A stretch of 64,000 bases of DNA from Desulfobacterium sp. (GTDB lineage Bacteria; Desulfobacterota; Desulfobacteria; Desulfobacterales; Desulfobacteraceae): assembly GCA_030145245.1 (NCBI GenBank), contig JAQYWC010000001.1, positions 1 through 64,000 on the forward strand, given 5' to 3'. The position numbers were made by a program, and so were the translations under genes. Position 1 is the stretch's first letter, and the number at the start of each line of letters is the position of its first letter. Shown here in pieces: positions 54,871 to 63,700 of this stretch. Under the pieces are notes generated by a model that was given only the letters and a program-made list of their open reading frames with translations, was not told the DNA's origin and made no database searches.

Positions 54871-56271
54871 TTATTTAAATGTTTTTTCGATCGCGTTAGA
54901 AACTGCACCAACAATTGTATCAACCTGCTCTTTTGTGATGATCAGACAGGGGGCGAAATTCATGATGTTATTCAAACCGTGGAAACTCGAGTTTGTTCTT
55001 CCGACAATAACACCGTTTCCGACTACGTTGCCCATAAGAGTCGCCATCTGGCCTTCTGTGATCGCCTCTTTGGTCTCTCTGTTGTTAACAAACTCAATAC
55101 CTGCAAACAGACCCTGGCCTCTGATTTCGCCGACACAGTCGTATTTTGTAAGCCCATTGAGTTTTTCCATCAGATACTCTCCGATCACCCGGCTGTTCTC
55201 AACGAGGTTTTCGTCCTCGATGATTCTTGTGCTTTCAAGGGCGGCAGCCATGGGGGCTGTACATCCGCCATAGGTGCTGATGTCCCTGAAGTAGTTCAGC
55301 CGTGTATCGGGATCCGTGGGATCATTCAAGAATACATCATATACTTTTTGCTTAACTACGGTAGCAGACAGGGCTTCATATGAACTTGCAAGTCCCTTTG
55401 CCATGGTAACGATATCAGGATCAACGTCAAAGTGCTCATGACCCCAGAATTTGCCTGTACGTCCGAATCCGCATACCACCTCATCCATGATGAGCCAGAT
55501 ATCATATTTTTTGCAGATCTCCTGGAGAATCGGATAGTACTCTTTGACAGGCTTTAAAACACCGCCGCCGGCTGTGATGGGCTCAACAATCAAACCACCG
55601 ATTGTTTCCGGGCCCTCTTTGAGGATGATATCTTCAACTTTTCGGGCACATTCAATGTCACAGTCCCCGTAAGTTTTGTCATAGGGGCATCTGTAACAGG
55701 CGCAATGGGGGAACTCTACAAATCCTTCAACAAACGGACCGAAGTCATGCTTTCTCTGGGCCTGACCCGTGGCACTCATGGCGCCGATGGTGGTGCCGTG
55801 ATAGTCACGGTCCCTGTACATGATCTTGTATTTGCCCTTGCGGTCAGGATTGATCCTGGAAGCCTGGCGAACCATCTTAAATGCTTTTTCGTTTGCCTCG
55901 GAACCGGAGTTGGAGAAAAAAACTTTATCCATTCTCGGCAGTTTCTCAACAAGTTTCTGGGCAAACTTAATCGCGGGTACATTACCAAAAACGCCGGCGA
56001 AATAGGGCATTTTTTTCAGCTGGTCGCAAACGGCCTCAGCAATGGAATCCCGGCCGTAGCCCACCATGACGCTCCAGACACCGCCGGATGTAGCATCAAG
56101 GTATTCCTTACCCCGGATATCCGTTACATTCAGTCCATTGCCTTCGACAATGATCATCTGCTCCTGGGTTTCAAAGCATTTGTGGGGCTTCAGGTGATGC
56201 CAGACGCAATCCTTGTCCGCGGCCACCATCTCTTCAGCATCATACTCCAGCCAATTCGTTTTTGTTTCCAT
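54871..56271 (-). CDS. tpa: Taurine:pyruvate aminotransferase
   Basis: A 466-aa class III PLP aminotransferase. VFFSNSGSEANEKAFKMVRQ, YHGTTIGAMSATGQ, DEVVCGFGRTGKFWGHEHF and TMAKGLASSYEALSA (PLP Lys in MAKG) are conserved. Tpa moves the amino group of taurine to pyruvate, giving sulfoacetaldehyde and alanine; some homologues also use beta-alanine. Neighbours ald (next, 21 bases) and xsc (214 bases upstream) make taurine the best substrate call. The HCACYRCPYDKTYGDCDIEC insert is rich in Cys and could bind a metal or act as a structural element. Confidence 0.95.
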   Translation of the reverse strand: METKTNWLEYDAEEMVAADKDCVWHHLKPHKCFETQEQMIIVEGNGLNVTDIRGKEYLDATSGGVWSVMVGYGRDSIAEAVCDQLKKMPYFAGVFGNVPAIKFAQKLVEKLPRMDKVFFSNSGSEANEKAFKMVRQASRINPDRKGKYKIMYRDRDYHGTTIGAMSATGQAQRKHDFGPFVEGFVEFPHCACYRCPYDKTYGDCDIECARKVEDIILKEGPETIGGLIVEPITAGGGVLKPVKEYYPILQEICKKYDIWLIMDEVVCGFGRTGKFWGHEHFDVDPDIVTMAKGLASSYEALSATVVKQKVYDVFLNDPTDPDTRLNYFRDISTYGGCTAPMAAALESTRIIEDENLVENSRVIGEYLMEKLNGLTKYDCVGEIRGQGLFAGIEFVNNRETKEAITEGQMATLMGNVVGNGVIVGRTNSSFHGLNNIMNFAPCLIITKEQVDTIVGAVSNAIEKTFK

Positions 56272-56316
56272 GGGTCATACTTCCTTATTAAAGCATATGT
56301 TTAGACGGTTTTCCGC

Positions 56317-56336
56317 AGGTCCCCCTTCGCGGGACG
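56317..56336 (-). other. Hairpin in the tpa leader
   Basis: gtccc-N7-gggac, 5-bp arms, in the region between xsc and tpa. Short; may contribute to a leader structure. Confidence 0.3.
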
Positions 56337-56424
56337 TAAAAAGGGCTTTCGCGGAATATCAAAGCAATTTATATGGTATTAAAAAGGTACTTTTCGGAAT
56401 TTACATGTACCTGTCAGGAATGTA

Positions 56425-56455
56425 TCCGGCGGTGGTCGATCCGTCCACCGCCGGA
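56425..56455 (-). terminator. Hairpin between xsc and tpa
   Basis: Perfect 11-bp stem tccggcggtgg / ccaccgccgga with a 9-base loop, 30 bases after the xsc stop. No T run follows on the minus strand, so it may be an mRNA-stabilising or partial terminator element that lowers tpa/ald expression relative to xsc. Confidence 0.6.
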
Positions 56456-56485
56456 CACAATGCTATTTATGACGTTTTACTACCC

Positions 56486-58264
56486 TTAAATACCCTGCTG
56501 GGGACGCATGTCCGCCTTGTCAATACCGGCAACAGGAATCGGTTTTGTCATGGCATCGCGACGGAACGGCTCGCCCAGTTCCTGGTTGGTCAGAATTTCG
56601 ATGAAAGTGGTCTTGCCTTCTTCCATCTGTGCCTTGAGAGCAGCCTTCAGTTTCCCGTTCAGATCATCCATGGTGGTTGCCTGAACACCCTCAACACCGC
56701 ATGCCCTTGCGACGGCAGCGTAGGAAACTTCTTTGTTCAGCTCGGTTCCTACAAAGTTATCATCGTACCAAAGGGTAGTGTTACGTTTCTCCGCACCCCA
56801 CTGGTAGTTACGGAAGATGATCATGGTGATTGCAGGCCACTCGTCACGGCCGCAGGCAGCCATTTCGTTCATGGAGATACCAAAGGCGCCATCACCGGCG
56901 AAACCAATGACCGGAACATCGGGCTGTGCGATTTTCGCACCACAGATGGCGGGGAAACCATATCCGCAAGGTCCGAACATGCCCGGAGCCAGGTACTTAC
57001 GGCCTTCCTCAAAGGTGGGGTAGGCGTTACCGATGGCGCAGTTGTTGCCGATGTCGGAAGAGATGATCGCGTTTCCGGGCATGGCTGCCTTGATTGCGCG
57101 CCAAGCCATCCGGGCTGTAATTTTTTCCGGCTCACGGTCACGTGCACGCTCGTTCCAGGTTGTTCCGGGATCATCCTGCTCGTGATCCATTGCAGCCAGC
57201 TCTTTCTCCCAGTCTGCTTTGGTTTTCACGATGGTTGCTTTACGCTCGGCACGGTCTGTGTCACCTGCTGTGGCGGAGAGGCCGGCAAGAATCGCGTTGG
57301 CCACTTTCTTTGCGTCGCCGACGATGCCTACTGAAACCTTTTTCGTAAGGCCGATGCGGTCAGGGTTGATGTCAACCTGAATGATCTTTGCGTTGGCCGG
57401 CCAGTAGTCGATGCCGTATCCCGGAAGGGTTGAGAAGGGGTTCAAACGGGTACCGAGGGCAAGCACGACGTCAGCCTTGGAGATCAGCTCCATACCGGCT
57501 TTTGAACCATTGTAACCCAGGGGACCTGCGTACAGGGGATGACTGCCGGGGAATGCGTCGTTGTGCTGGTAGCCGCAGCAAACCGCTGCGTCAAGACGCT
57601 CGGCAAGATCTATTGAGTCTTTGATCGCGCCGCCGATGACAACACCGCCACCGTTCAGGATTACAGGGAATTTGGCGTTGGACAGAAGCTCTGTCGCTTC
57701 GGCGATGGCGTCTGCTCCACCGGCCGGACGCTCGAAATCAACAATGGCGGGAAGCTCAATGTCGATGACCTGGGTCCAGAAGTCACGGGGAATATTGATC
57801 TGGGCAGGAGCGGAAGCGCGTTTTGCCTTGAGGATTACCCGGTTGAGAACCTCTGCGATACGGGAAGGATGAAGCACTTCTTCCTGATAAGCAACCATGT
57901 CCTCAAACACGGACATCTGGGGAACTTCCTGGAAACCGCCCTGGCCCATGCTCATGTTTGCCGCCTGGGGGGTTACAAGTAAAAGAGGTGTATGGTTCCA
58001 GTAAGCTGTCTTTACGGGGGTTACAAAATTGGTGATACCAGGGCCGTTCTGAGCCACCATCATGGACATTTTGCCTGAAGCACGGGTGAAGCCGTCAGCC
58101 ATCATACCGGCGTTTGTTTCATGTCCACAATCCCAGAAACTGATACCTGCCTTAGGGAAGAGGTCAGAAATCGGCATCATTGCCGAACCGATAATTCCAA
58201 AAGCGTTCTCAATTCCATGCATCTGGAGTACTTTTACAAAGGCTTCTTCCGTAGTCATTTTCAT
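56486..58264 (-). CDS. xsc: Sulfoacetaldehyde acetyltransferase
   Basis: A 592-aa thiamine diphosphate enzyme that splits sulfoacetaldehyde with phosphate into acetyl phosphate and sulfite. The activating Glu is in HETNAGMMADGF; GGFQEVPQMSVFEDMV and RASAPAQINIPRDFW are Xsc features; the ThDP motif is GDGAFGISMNEMAA with NYQWGAEKRN. The length equals known Xsc. The start ATG 58264 is preceded by ggaggt (10-base spacing). Sulfite would feed dissimilatory sulfite reductase; phosphotransacetylase and acetate kinase are not in the window. Transcription is predicted from the sigma-54 site at 58461. Confidence 0.97.
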   Translation of the reverse strand: MKMTTEEAFVKVLQMHGIENAFGIIGSAMMPISDLFPKAGISFWDCGHETNAGMMADGFTRASGKMSMMVAQNGPGITNFVTPVKTAYWNHTPLLLVTPQAANMSMGQGGFQEVPQMSVFEDMVAYQEEVLHPSRIAEVLNRVILKAKRASAPAQINIPRDFWTQVIDIELPAIVDFERPAGGADAIAEATELLSNAKFPVILNGGGVVIGGAIKDSIDLAERLDAAVCCGYQHNDAFPGSHPLYAGPLGYNGSKAGMELISKADVVLALGTRLNPFSTLPGYGIDYWPANAKIIQVDINPDRIGLTKKVSVGIVGDAKKVANAILAGLSATAGDTDRAERKATIVKTKADWEKELAAMDHEQDDPGTTWNERARDREPEKITARMAWRAIKAAMPGNAIISSDIGNNCAIGNAYPTFEEGRKYLAPGMFGPCGYGFPAICGAKIAQPDVPVIGFAGDGAFGISMNEMAACGRDEWPAITMIIFRNYQWGAEKRNTTLWYDDNFVGTELNKEVSYAAVARACGVEGVQATTMDDLNGKLKAALKAQMEEGKTTFIEILTNQELGEPFRRDAMTKPIPVAGIDKADMRPQQGI

Positions 58265-58358
58265 TGTGCTGATACCTCCAATAATGATCGTTTTGCTTTA
58301 TTGATTCCAGGGAGCGCCCCCCCCGTGGAACCGTAGTTGTTTATAATTTGTTCTCTTT

Positions 58359-58394
58359 GATATCTAATGTCTGAAATATCACACATTAGATATC
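58359..58394 (-). promoter_or_regulatory. 12-bp perfect inverted repeat in the xsc leader
   Basis: gatatctaatgt (58359-58370) and acattagatatc (58383-58394) with a 12-base centre, between the predicted xsc start site and the ATG. It may be an operator (ctaat/attag half-sites resemble the palindrome at 46390) or an RNA hairpin in the leader. Confidence 0.6.
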
Positions 58395-58460
58395 TGCCGA
58401 GAAAAGCTGTTAACATGATCCATAACTCTTTCTGTATGAATGATGTTGTCGTGATAGTAA

Positions 58461-58476
58461 TGCAGCTGGCATGCCA
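58461..58476 (-). promoter_or_regulatory. Sigma-54 (-24/-12) promoter of xsc
   Basis: Minus strand tggcatgccagctgca: TGGCATG-N4-CTGCA, two differences from consensus with GG and GC 10 bases apart. It is about 200 bases upstream of the xsc ATG and downstream, in genome order, of a sigma-54 activator gene transcribed on the same strand. Confidence 0.7.
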
Positions 58477-58935
58477 GGCTGGAATAAAAAAAATGTTGGA
58501 GATTGCCCGGGGTCTGGAAAGACGTTAATTTTCAGTTAATTAGCCGTTCATTTTTTTTTGACTGATTGTTGTGCCGGGGCACCCCATCAAATTGCCTGGA
58601 ATGAAAAGGGGGTGGATGTGCCCCATTGCAAGGGGGCGAAATTGGGCTTGTTGAAGAAAAAAGGGGTGTATCTGCTTGAAATAGCAGTGGATCTTGTAGA
58701 TGGGGCTTGTTTGGTACACGGTGGATTTCCATGGGGGCTGTTTTGGTGGTTGCTTGGAATAGCTTGCGTAACAGCGGGTTTCAGCGGGTTTCAGTGGGTG
58801 GGATGGATTTGTTGGGGGCATAATTGTCCCATCAGCCGGGAGGCTGACCGGGGGTACCCCATGGGGGGCCATGGAACAGCCTTGATCCCGACGGTCCATT
58901 TGACCGGGGATAACCCCATGGGGTGTGAATCTGTC

Positions 58936-60717
58936 CTACAGTCCATATTTCTTTAATTTTCTGAAAAGGGTTTTTCGATCCATGTTCAGTATCTCAGCCA
59001 CTTTCCCTTTTTTCTGGCCATGGGCGTCCAACATCCTTGAAATATAATTTTTCTCAAATTCCTCCACTGCCGTTTTCAGCGTCTGCTCTTTTTCGGAGCC
59101 TGGCTGGGGGATACTTATGTTCCGGCTTCCCGGATCAAGGAACTCCAGCGTTCCCAACGTGAGAAACTGGTAGATCACATTTTGAAGCTGCCGGATATTG
59201 CCGGGCCAGGAGAAATTGGCCATTTCCGTTATCTTCTCCCGGGTCAGCCGTGGTGTGTTTTCATTTTTGGGGTATGAGTTGAGAAAATGCTCAATAAGAA
59301 GGGGGATGTCTTCTTGCCTGTCTTTCAGGGGGGGGAGGGTGATGGGGATGATATGAATCCTGAAGAAAAAATCCTCCCGGAGTTTTTTTTGACGAACCAT
59401 TTGCTGAAGATCCCGGTTGGTTGCACAGACAAACCGGATATCGGGTTTTTTTAATTCCGTTCCACCCACAGGGATATATCCGTTTCCGTCCATGACCCTG
59501 AGCAGCTTAACCTGCATGGACAAAGAGATCTCCCCCAGTTCGTCCAGGAAAAGCGTCCCGCCGTCAGCCAGGTCTAAAACACCTTTTTTATCTGTGTTAG
59601 CTCCGCTGAAGGCTCCCTTTTTATGGCCGAAAAATTCACTTTCAAAAAGACTTTCCGGGATGGCGCCGCAGTTAATCGGTATGAAAGGGTTCTGTTTCCG
59701 TTTACTGTTTTTATGGATCTCTTTTGCTACAAGTTCTTTTCCCGTGCCCGAAGGCCCATAGATGATTGTACAATCGTCTCCAGCGGCAGCCTTGCGGATC
59801 AATTCATAAACCGTAAGCATGCCCGGGGATTTGCCGACAATATCACCAAACCGGTCATGCTGTATGATTTTAGATCTCAGCTGCTGGTTTTCCCTGTCCA
59901 GGGCCAATGCTTTGTTATGTTTTTCCGTAACATCTGAAATAAAGCCTTCCGTACCGATCAGTTCGCCTGCCTTGTCATATACACCCACCCCTTGCTCCAA
60001 AAACCATTTATCATGGCCTGGGGCTGTCCGGACCCGGTAGATCAGTTCAAAAGAGGAGTGGTTTTCCAAGGCATGGTCCAGATCTTTTTTTATGGAAGGC
60101 CTGTCTTCAGGGACCGCCATAAGGGTATAGGGCTGTCCTTCCTGTGCGGAGAAGTGCTCAGGCTCGTAACCGGTCAGGTTCCGGCAGCCGTCGCTGATAA
60201 ATTCCATGTGCCAGTTTTCATCAAATCGACACCTGTACACAATCCCGGGCAAATTGCTGATCAGGACATCGAGCTGACGGCTGGTTTCCGCCAATGTTTT
60301 ACGGATAATCCGATTCTTTTCTCCCAGGGCAAGATGCATCTGCCGCAGGGAAAGATGGGTGCGGACCCGGGCAAGCACTTCCGCCATATGGAAGGGGCGG
60401 GTGATATAATCCACTGCTCCCAGTTCAAACCCTTTTGTTTTTTTATTTGCCTCTTCCATGGCCGTGATAAAAATAATGGGAATATCCCGGGTCCGGGCGT
60501 CGGCTTTCAGGCGGCGGCATATTTCAAACCCGTTCATCTCCGGCATTATAATATCTAAAAGTATCAAATCCGGCAGCTGTTGCTCAAGGCGTTCAAAAGC
60601 CGTTTGACCGTTTTTGGCAATTGTCAGCCGGAATTCATCCTTGAGGGTGCTGGCAAGGATGTTAATATTCGTAGGGCTGTCATCGATAATCATGATCAGG
60701 TGTTTATTGGTTTTCAA
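58936..60717 (-). CDS. Sigma-54-dependent response regulator with PAS domain
   Basis: A 593-aa regulator: receiver domain (about 1-125, phosphoacceptor Asp55 in LILLDIIMPE), PAS domain (about 150-275), AAA domain with Walker A GPSGTGKE and GAFSGA loop (family norm GAFTGA), DELGEISLSMQ, and a C-terminal Fis-type HTH (KKGKVAEILNMDRKTLFRKL). The conserved receiver Lys is Arg here (ITRPF). The start ATG overlaps the kinase stop (ATGA), so the two form one translational unit. Positioned directly upstream of xsc, it is the best candidate for activating the sigma-54 promoters in this region. Confidence 0.93.
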   Translation of the reverse strand: MKTNKHLIMIIDDSPTNINILASTLKDEFRLTIAKNGQTAFERLEQQLPDLILLDIIMPEMNGFEICRRLKADARTRDIPIIFITAMEEANKKTKGFELGAVDYITRPFHMAEVLARVRTHLSLRQMHLALGEKNRIIRKTLAETSRQLDVLISNLPGIVYRCRFDENWHMEFISDGCRNLTGYEPEHFSAQEGQPYTLMAVPEDRPSIKKDLDHALENHSSFELIYRVRTAPGHDKWFLEQGVGVYDKAGELIGTEGFISDVTEKHNKALALDRENQQLRSKIIQHDRFGDIVGKSPGMLTVYELIRKAAAGDDCTIIYGPSGTGKELVAKEIHKNSKRKQNPFIPINCGAIPESLFESEFFGHKKGAFSGANTDKKGVLDLADGGTLFLDELGEISLSMQVKLLRVMDGNGYIPVGGTELKKPDIRFVCATNRDLQQMVRQKKLREDFFFRIHIIPITLPPLKDRQEDIPLLIEHFLNSYPKNENTPRLTREKITEMANFSWPGNIRQLQNVIYQFLTLGTLEFLDPGSRNISIPQPGSEKEQTLKTAVEEFEKNYISRMLDAHGQKKGKVAEILNMDRKTLFRKLKKYGL

Positions 60718-63700
60718 AGGCTCAGCCCTTCCAGTATGGTCTGTAAATTTGTAACGGATTCTTCTGCAAGTTCATGGTCATGGGAAGCAATATGGCTTTT
60801 TAATTCCCTGATGACCGGGTGCTCAAAGACAGATTCCAACTCCTCCATTAAGGTTTCCAGTTCCTCTATTTCCGGAAATTTTAAGGCGTGTTCCAACCGG
60901 GTCAGAATGGCGCCTGTTTTTACAAGATCAACCCTGACCCGGGGCGTTTCCTTTTTTAACGTCTGCTGTTCGGACATAATGAATCCTATGGATGTCAGCA
61001 CTGTGTCCAATGCGTTTTCAAGGGGAGCTAACGCTGCTTTTTCCATGGCAGGCAGCCTGCTTGTTTCCCGGCACAACTTTTCAAGCTCAAGGACCCGGCC
61101 ATGGAGTTCAGTCGCTCCGATTCCGCCGGCACTTCCCTTGAGGGTATGAAGCTGGGTGATGACCTCTTCCCGATTCCGGCTAATCCATGCGGATTCAATG
61201 TGGTTGGCAATGTGTTCATAGCTTTTATAAAAGGTCTGTAATATATTTATAAATGCATTTGCATCAATACCTATGGTCTTTATGGCTTCTTCCAGTTCAA
61301 TACCGGGAACCTGTTTGGGAAGGCTGCCGGTCAATTCCGTTGGCTCCTCCGTGTCCTGAACGGGCAGATCCGTGTTTTGGCCGTGGATGAATGTGATCAG
61401 GGTTTTAAATAATTTATCCTGGTTCACCGGTTTTGAAATATACCCATTCATGCCCGCAGCAATACATTTGCTTTCATCCTCTTTCAAGGTATGGGCGGTC
61501 ATGGCGATGATGGGTAACTGCCCTTTGCCCTTTTGCCTGCGGATTGCCCGTGTGGTTTCAAATCCATCCATTTCCGGCATTTGGATATCCATGAGTACGG
61601 CATCAAATTCTTGATGCTTAACCGCCTCTACTGCCTTGATGCCCGTATCCGCAAGTGTTGTTTCAATACCGGCAAGTTCCAGGATGGCCAGGATGATCTC
61701 CTGGTTGGTGGGAGTATCCTCAGCCACGAGAAGCTTTCTGCCCTCAAGAAACGTGCGATAGGTTGAGATGCTCTGGGGCCGGTTCATCAACGATGGCGGG
61801 GCCATCTGATCCATATCACTTTTTTCCAACACTTTAAGGGGGATGTTGAACAGGAAACAGCTTCCTTTTTGGGGATAACTTTCCACGGAAATCGTCCCGT
61901 TCATCATTTCCACCAGTTGGCCGCAGATGCTCAGGCCCAGGCCGCTGCCACCGTATTTCCGGGTGGTGGAGGCATCAACCTGGGAAAAGGGGGTGAATAA
62001 AAGGTCCTGGTGTTCAGGGCTTATGCCGATACCCGTATCCGCCACAAGAAATTTCATACGGACGGTGCCTGGTTCATTGTCACACGGGGCTGCGGATACG
62101 CCAAGGGTAATTCTGCCCCCCTTATCCGTGAACTTGATGGCATTGCTGAGCAGGTTGGTGAGAATCTGCTGGATTCTGAATGAGTCTCCCATTAAATGGA
62201 CAGGCGTGTTCGGCTCTATGTCTGCCACAAAGGTGATCTCTTTTTCAGTGAGTTTGTGTCTGAACAGGTTTGTCGCACGTGATATGAGTTGATTAATATG
62301 GAATGAATGGATCTCAATATCCAGTTTTCCCGCCTCAATTTTCGAAAAATCAAGGATATCGTCAATTACCTCTAAAAGGGCATGTGCAGAGGTTCGGATG
62401 ATATTGATATAGCGGGCAATTTTATGGGGCGGGGATTCGTTCATGACAAGTTCTGAGGCCGAAATCACACCACCCAGCGGGGTTCGGATCTCATGGCTCA
62501 TATTGGCAAGGAAATTACTTTTAGCCAGGGTGGCTTTATCGGCAGCCTCTTTGGCCTTGTTCAGTTCTTTATTGGTGTTGCGTAATTCCGCTGTCCGCTC
62601 CCGAACCCGTTCTTCCAGTTCACGATAGGCTTTTTTCAGTTGCTTTTGAGCCTTTACGTGGTCGCTGATATTTCGGATAGAGCCAACAATTTTAATTGGT
62701 TTTCCCTGGGCGTTTCTGATCAGCATGGCATTCATGAAGCACGTGAGCGTCTTTCCGCCCGGACGGATCAACAATGTTTCATGATTTACCAACCGCTCTT
62801 CCCGGATGGCTTTTGCCAACATCGCCTTAAATTCTTTGTGGTCCACAAAAATGCGGGATAATAAAGAGTGAAGCATCAATTTCCGGTGATACCCAATCAC
62901 TTTCTCAATGGAGGGGCTGATTTCCAGGATCTTGCCCTGGCCTTGGGGCTGGATTTCAAAGTACACATCCTGAATATTTCCAAAAATACTCCTGTACTTT
63001 TCTTCACTTTCCCTGAGCGCCTGCTCCATCTGCTTCCGCTGGGCAAGTTCCTGGTTGAGCTTTTTCGTACGCTGGTTCACCTTTTTATGCAGGGAACGGT
63101 TCCAGATGACGATCCCGATGAGTATTGAAAGTCCCAGGCATATCCATGGCAACAAGACCCGTGAAACCCTTTTCAGGTCTGTTGGCTTATTTAGTTGAAG
63201 GCTTATCCATTTGCGAAGAATTGAATCCTTCTGTATCTGTGTTGTCTCTTCAAGTACCCGGTTAAGGATATTCTTGAGTTGGGGGTACTCCTTGGCTACG
63301 GCAAAGGAGATATCCATGACCGCTAATGTCTCTCCGGAAACTTTCAGGTTTGAAATTCCCAGCTGTTCGATGTAGTGGGAGGCTGTTGCCAAATATCCAA
63401 CCATGGCATCCGTCATGCCAAAGGATACCTTTTTTAAAGTTGTTTGAATATCTGGGGAGGGATTGATCTCCAATTGCGGGTGGGATGTCTCAAGGATGTC
63501 TCTCCAGATGTAATCTTGAACGACTGCCACGTTCATCCCGTTGAGTTTTTCAAGGGACATGGGCTCTGTAACAGACTTTTTGACAATAATCACACCTGAA
63601 AGGCTGGCATAGGATTGCGTAAAATCCATGTATCGTTTTCGTTGCTTGGAAGGAACTGCTGCGCCAAGCATGTGGATTTTCCCGGTCTTGATACGCGTCA

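Larger units (their letters stand above)
58265..58935. other. xsc upstream region and RR-xsc intergenic space
   Basis: 671 bases. 58265-58460 is the predicted xsc leader with a 12-bp inverted repeat; 58461-58476 is the -24/-12 site; 58490-58935 is G-rich with short symmetric elements (gtgccggggcac at 58571-58582; gcccc-N8-ggggc at 58620-58637) but no protein with a family match. Open frames here lack ribosome binding sites and similarity. Confidence 0.55.

Noticed and set aside
56213-57334. 373-aa open frame opposite xsc and the tpa leader
   Set aside because: Antisense to xsc, whose ThDP motifs are intact; no own similarity.
58558-58956. 132-aa frame in the G-rich region between the activator and xsc
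   Set aside because: No ribosome binding site, Trp/Gly-rich composition, ends inside the regulator's 3' end, no recognisable domain.
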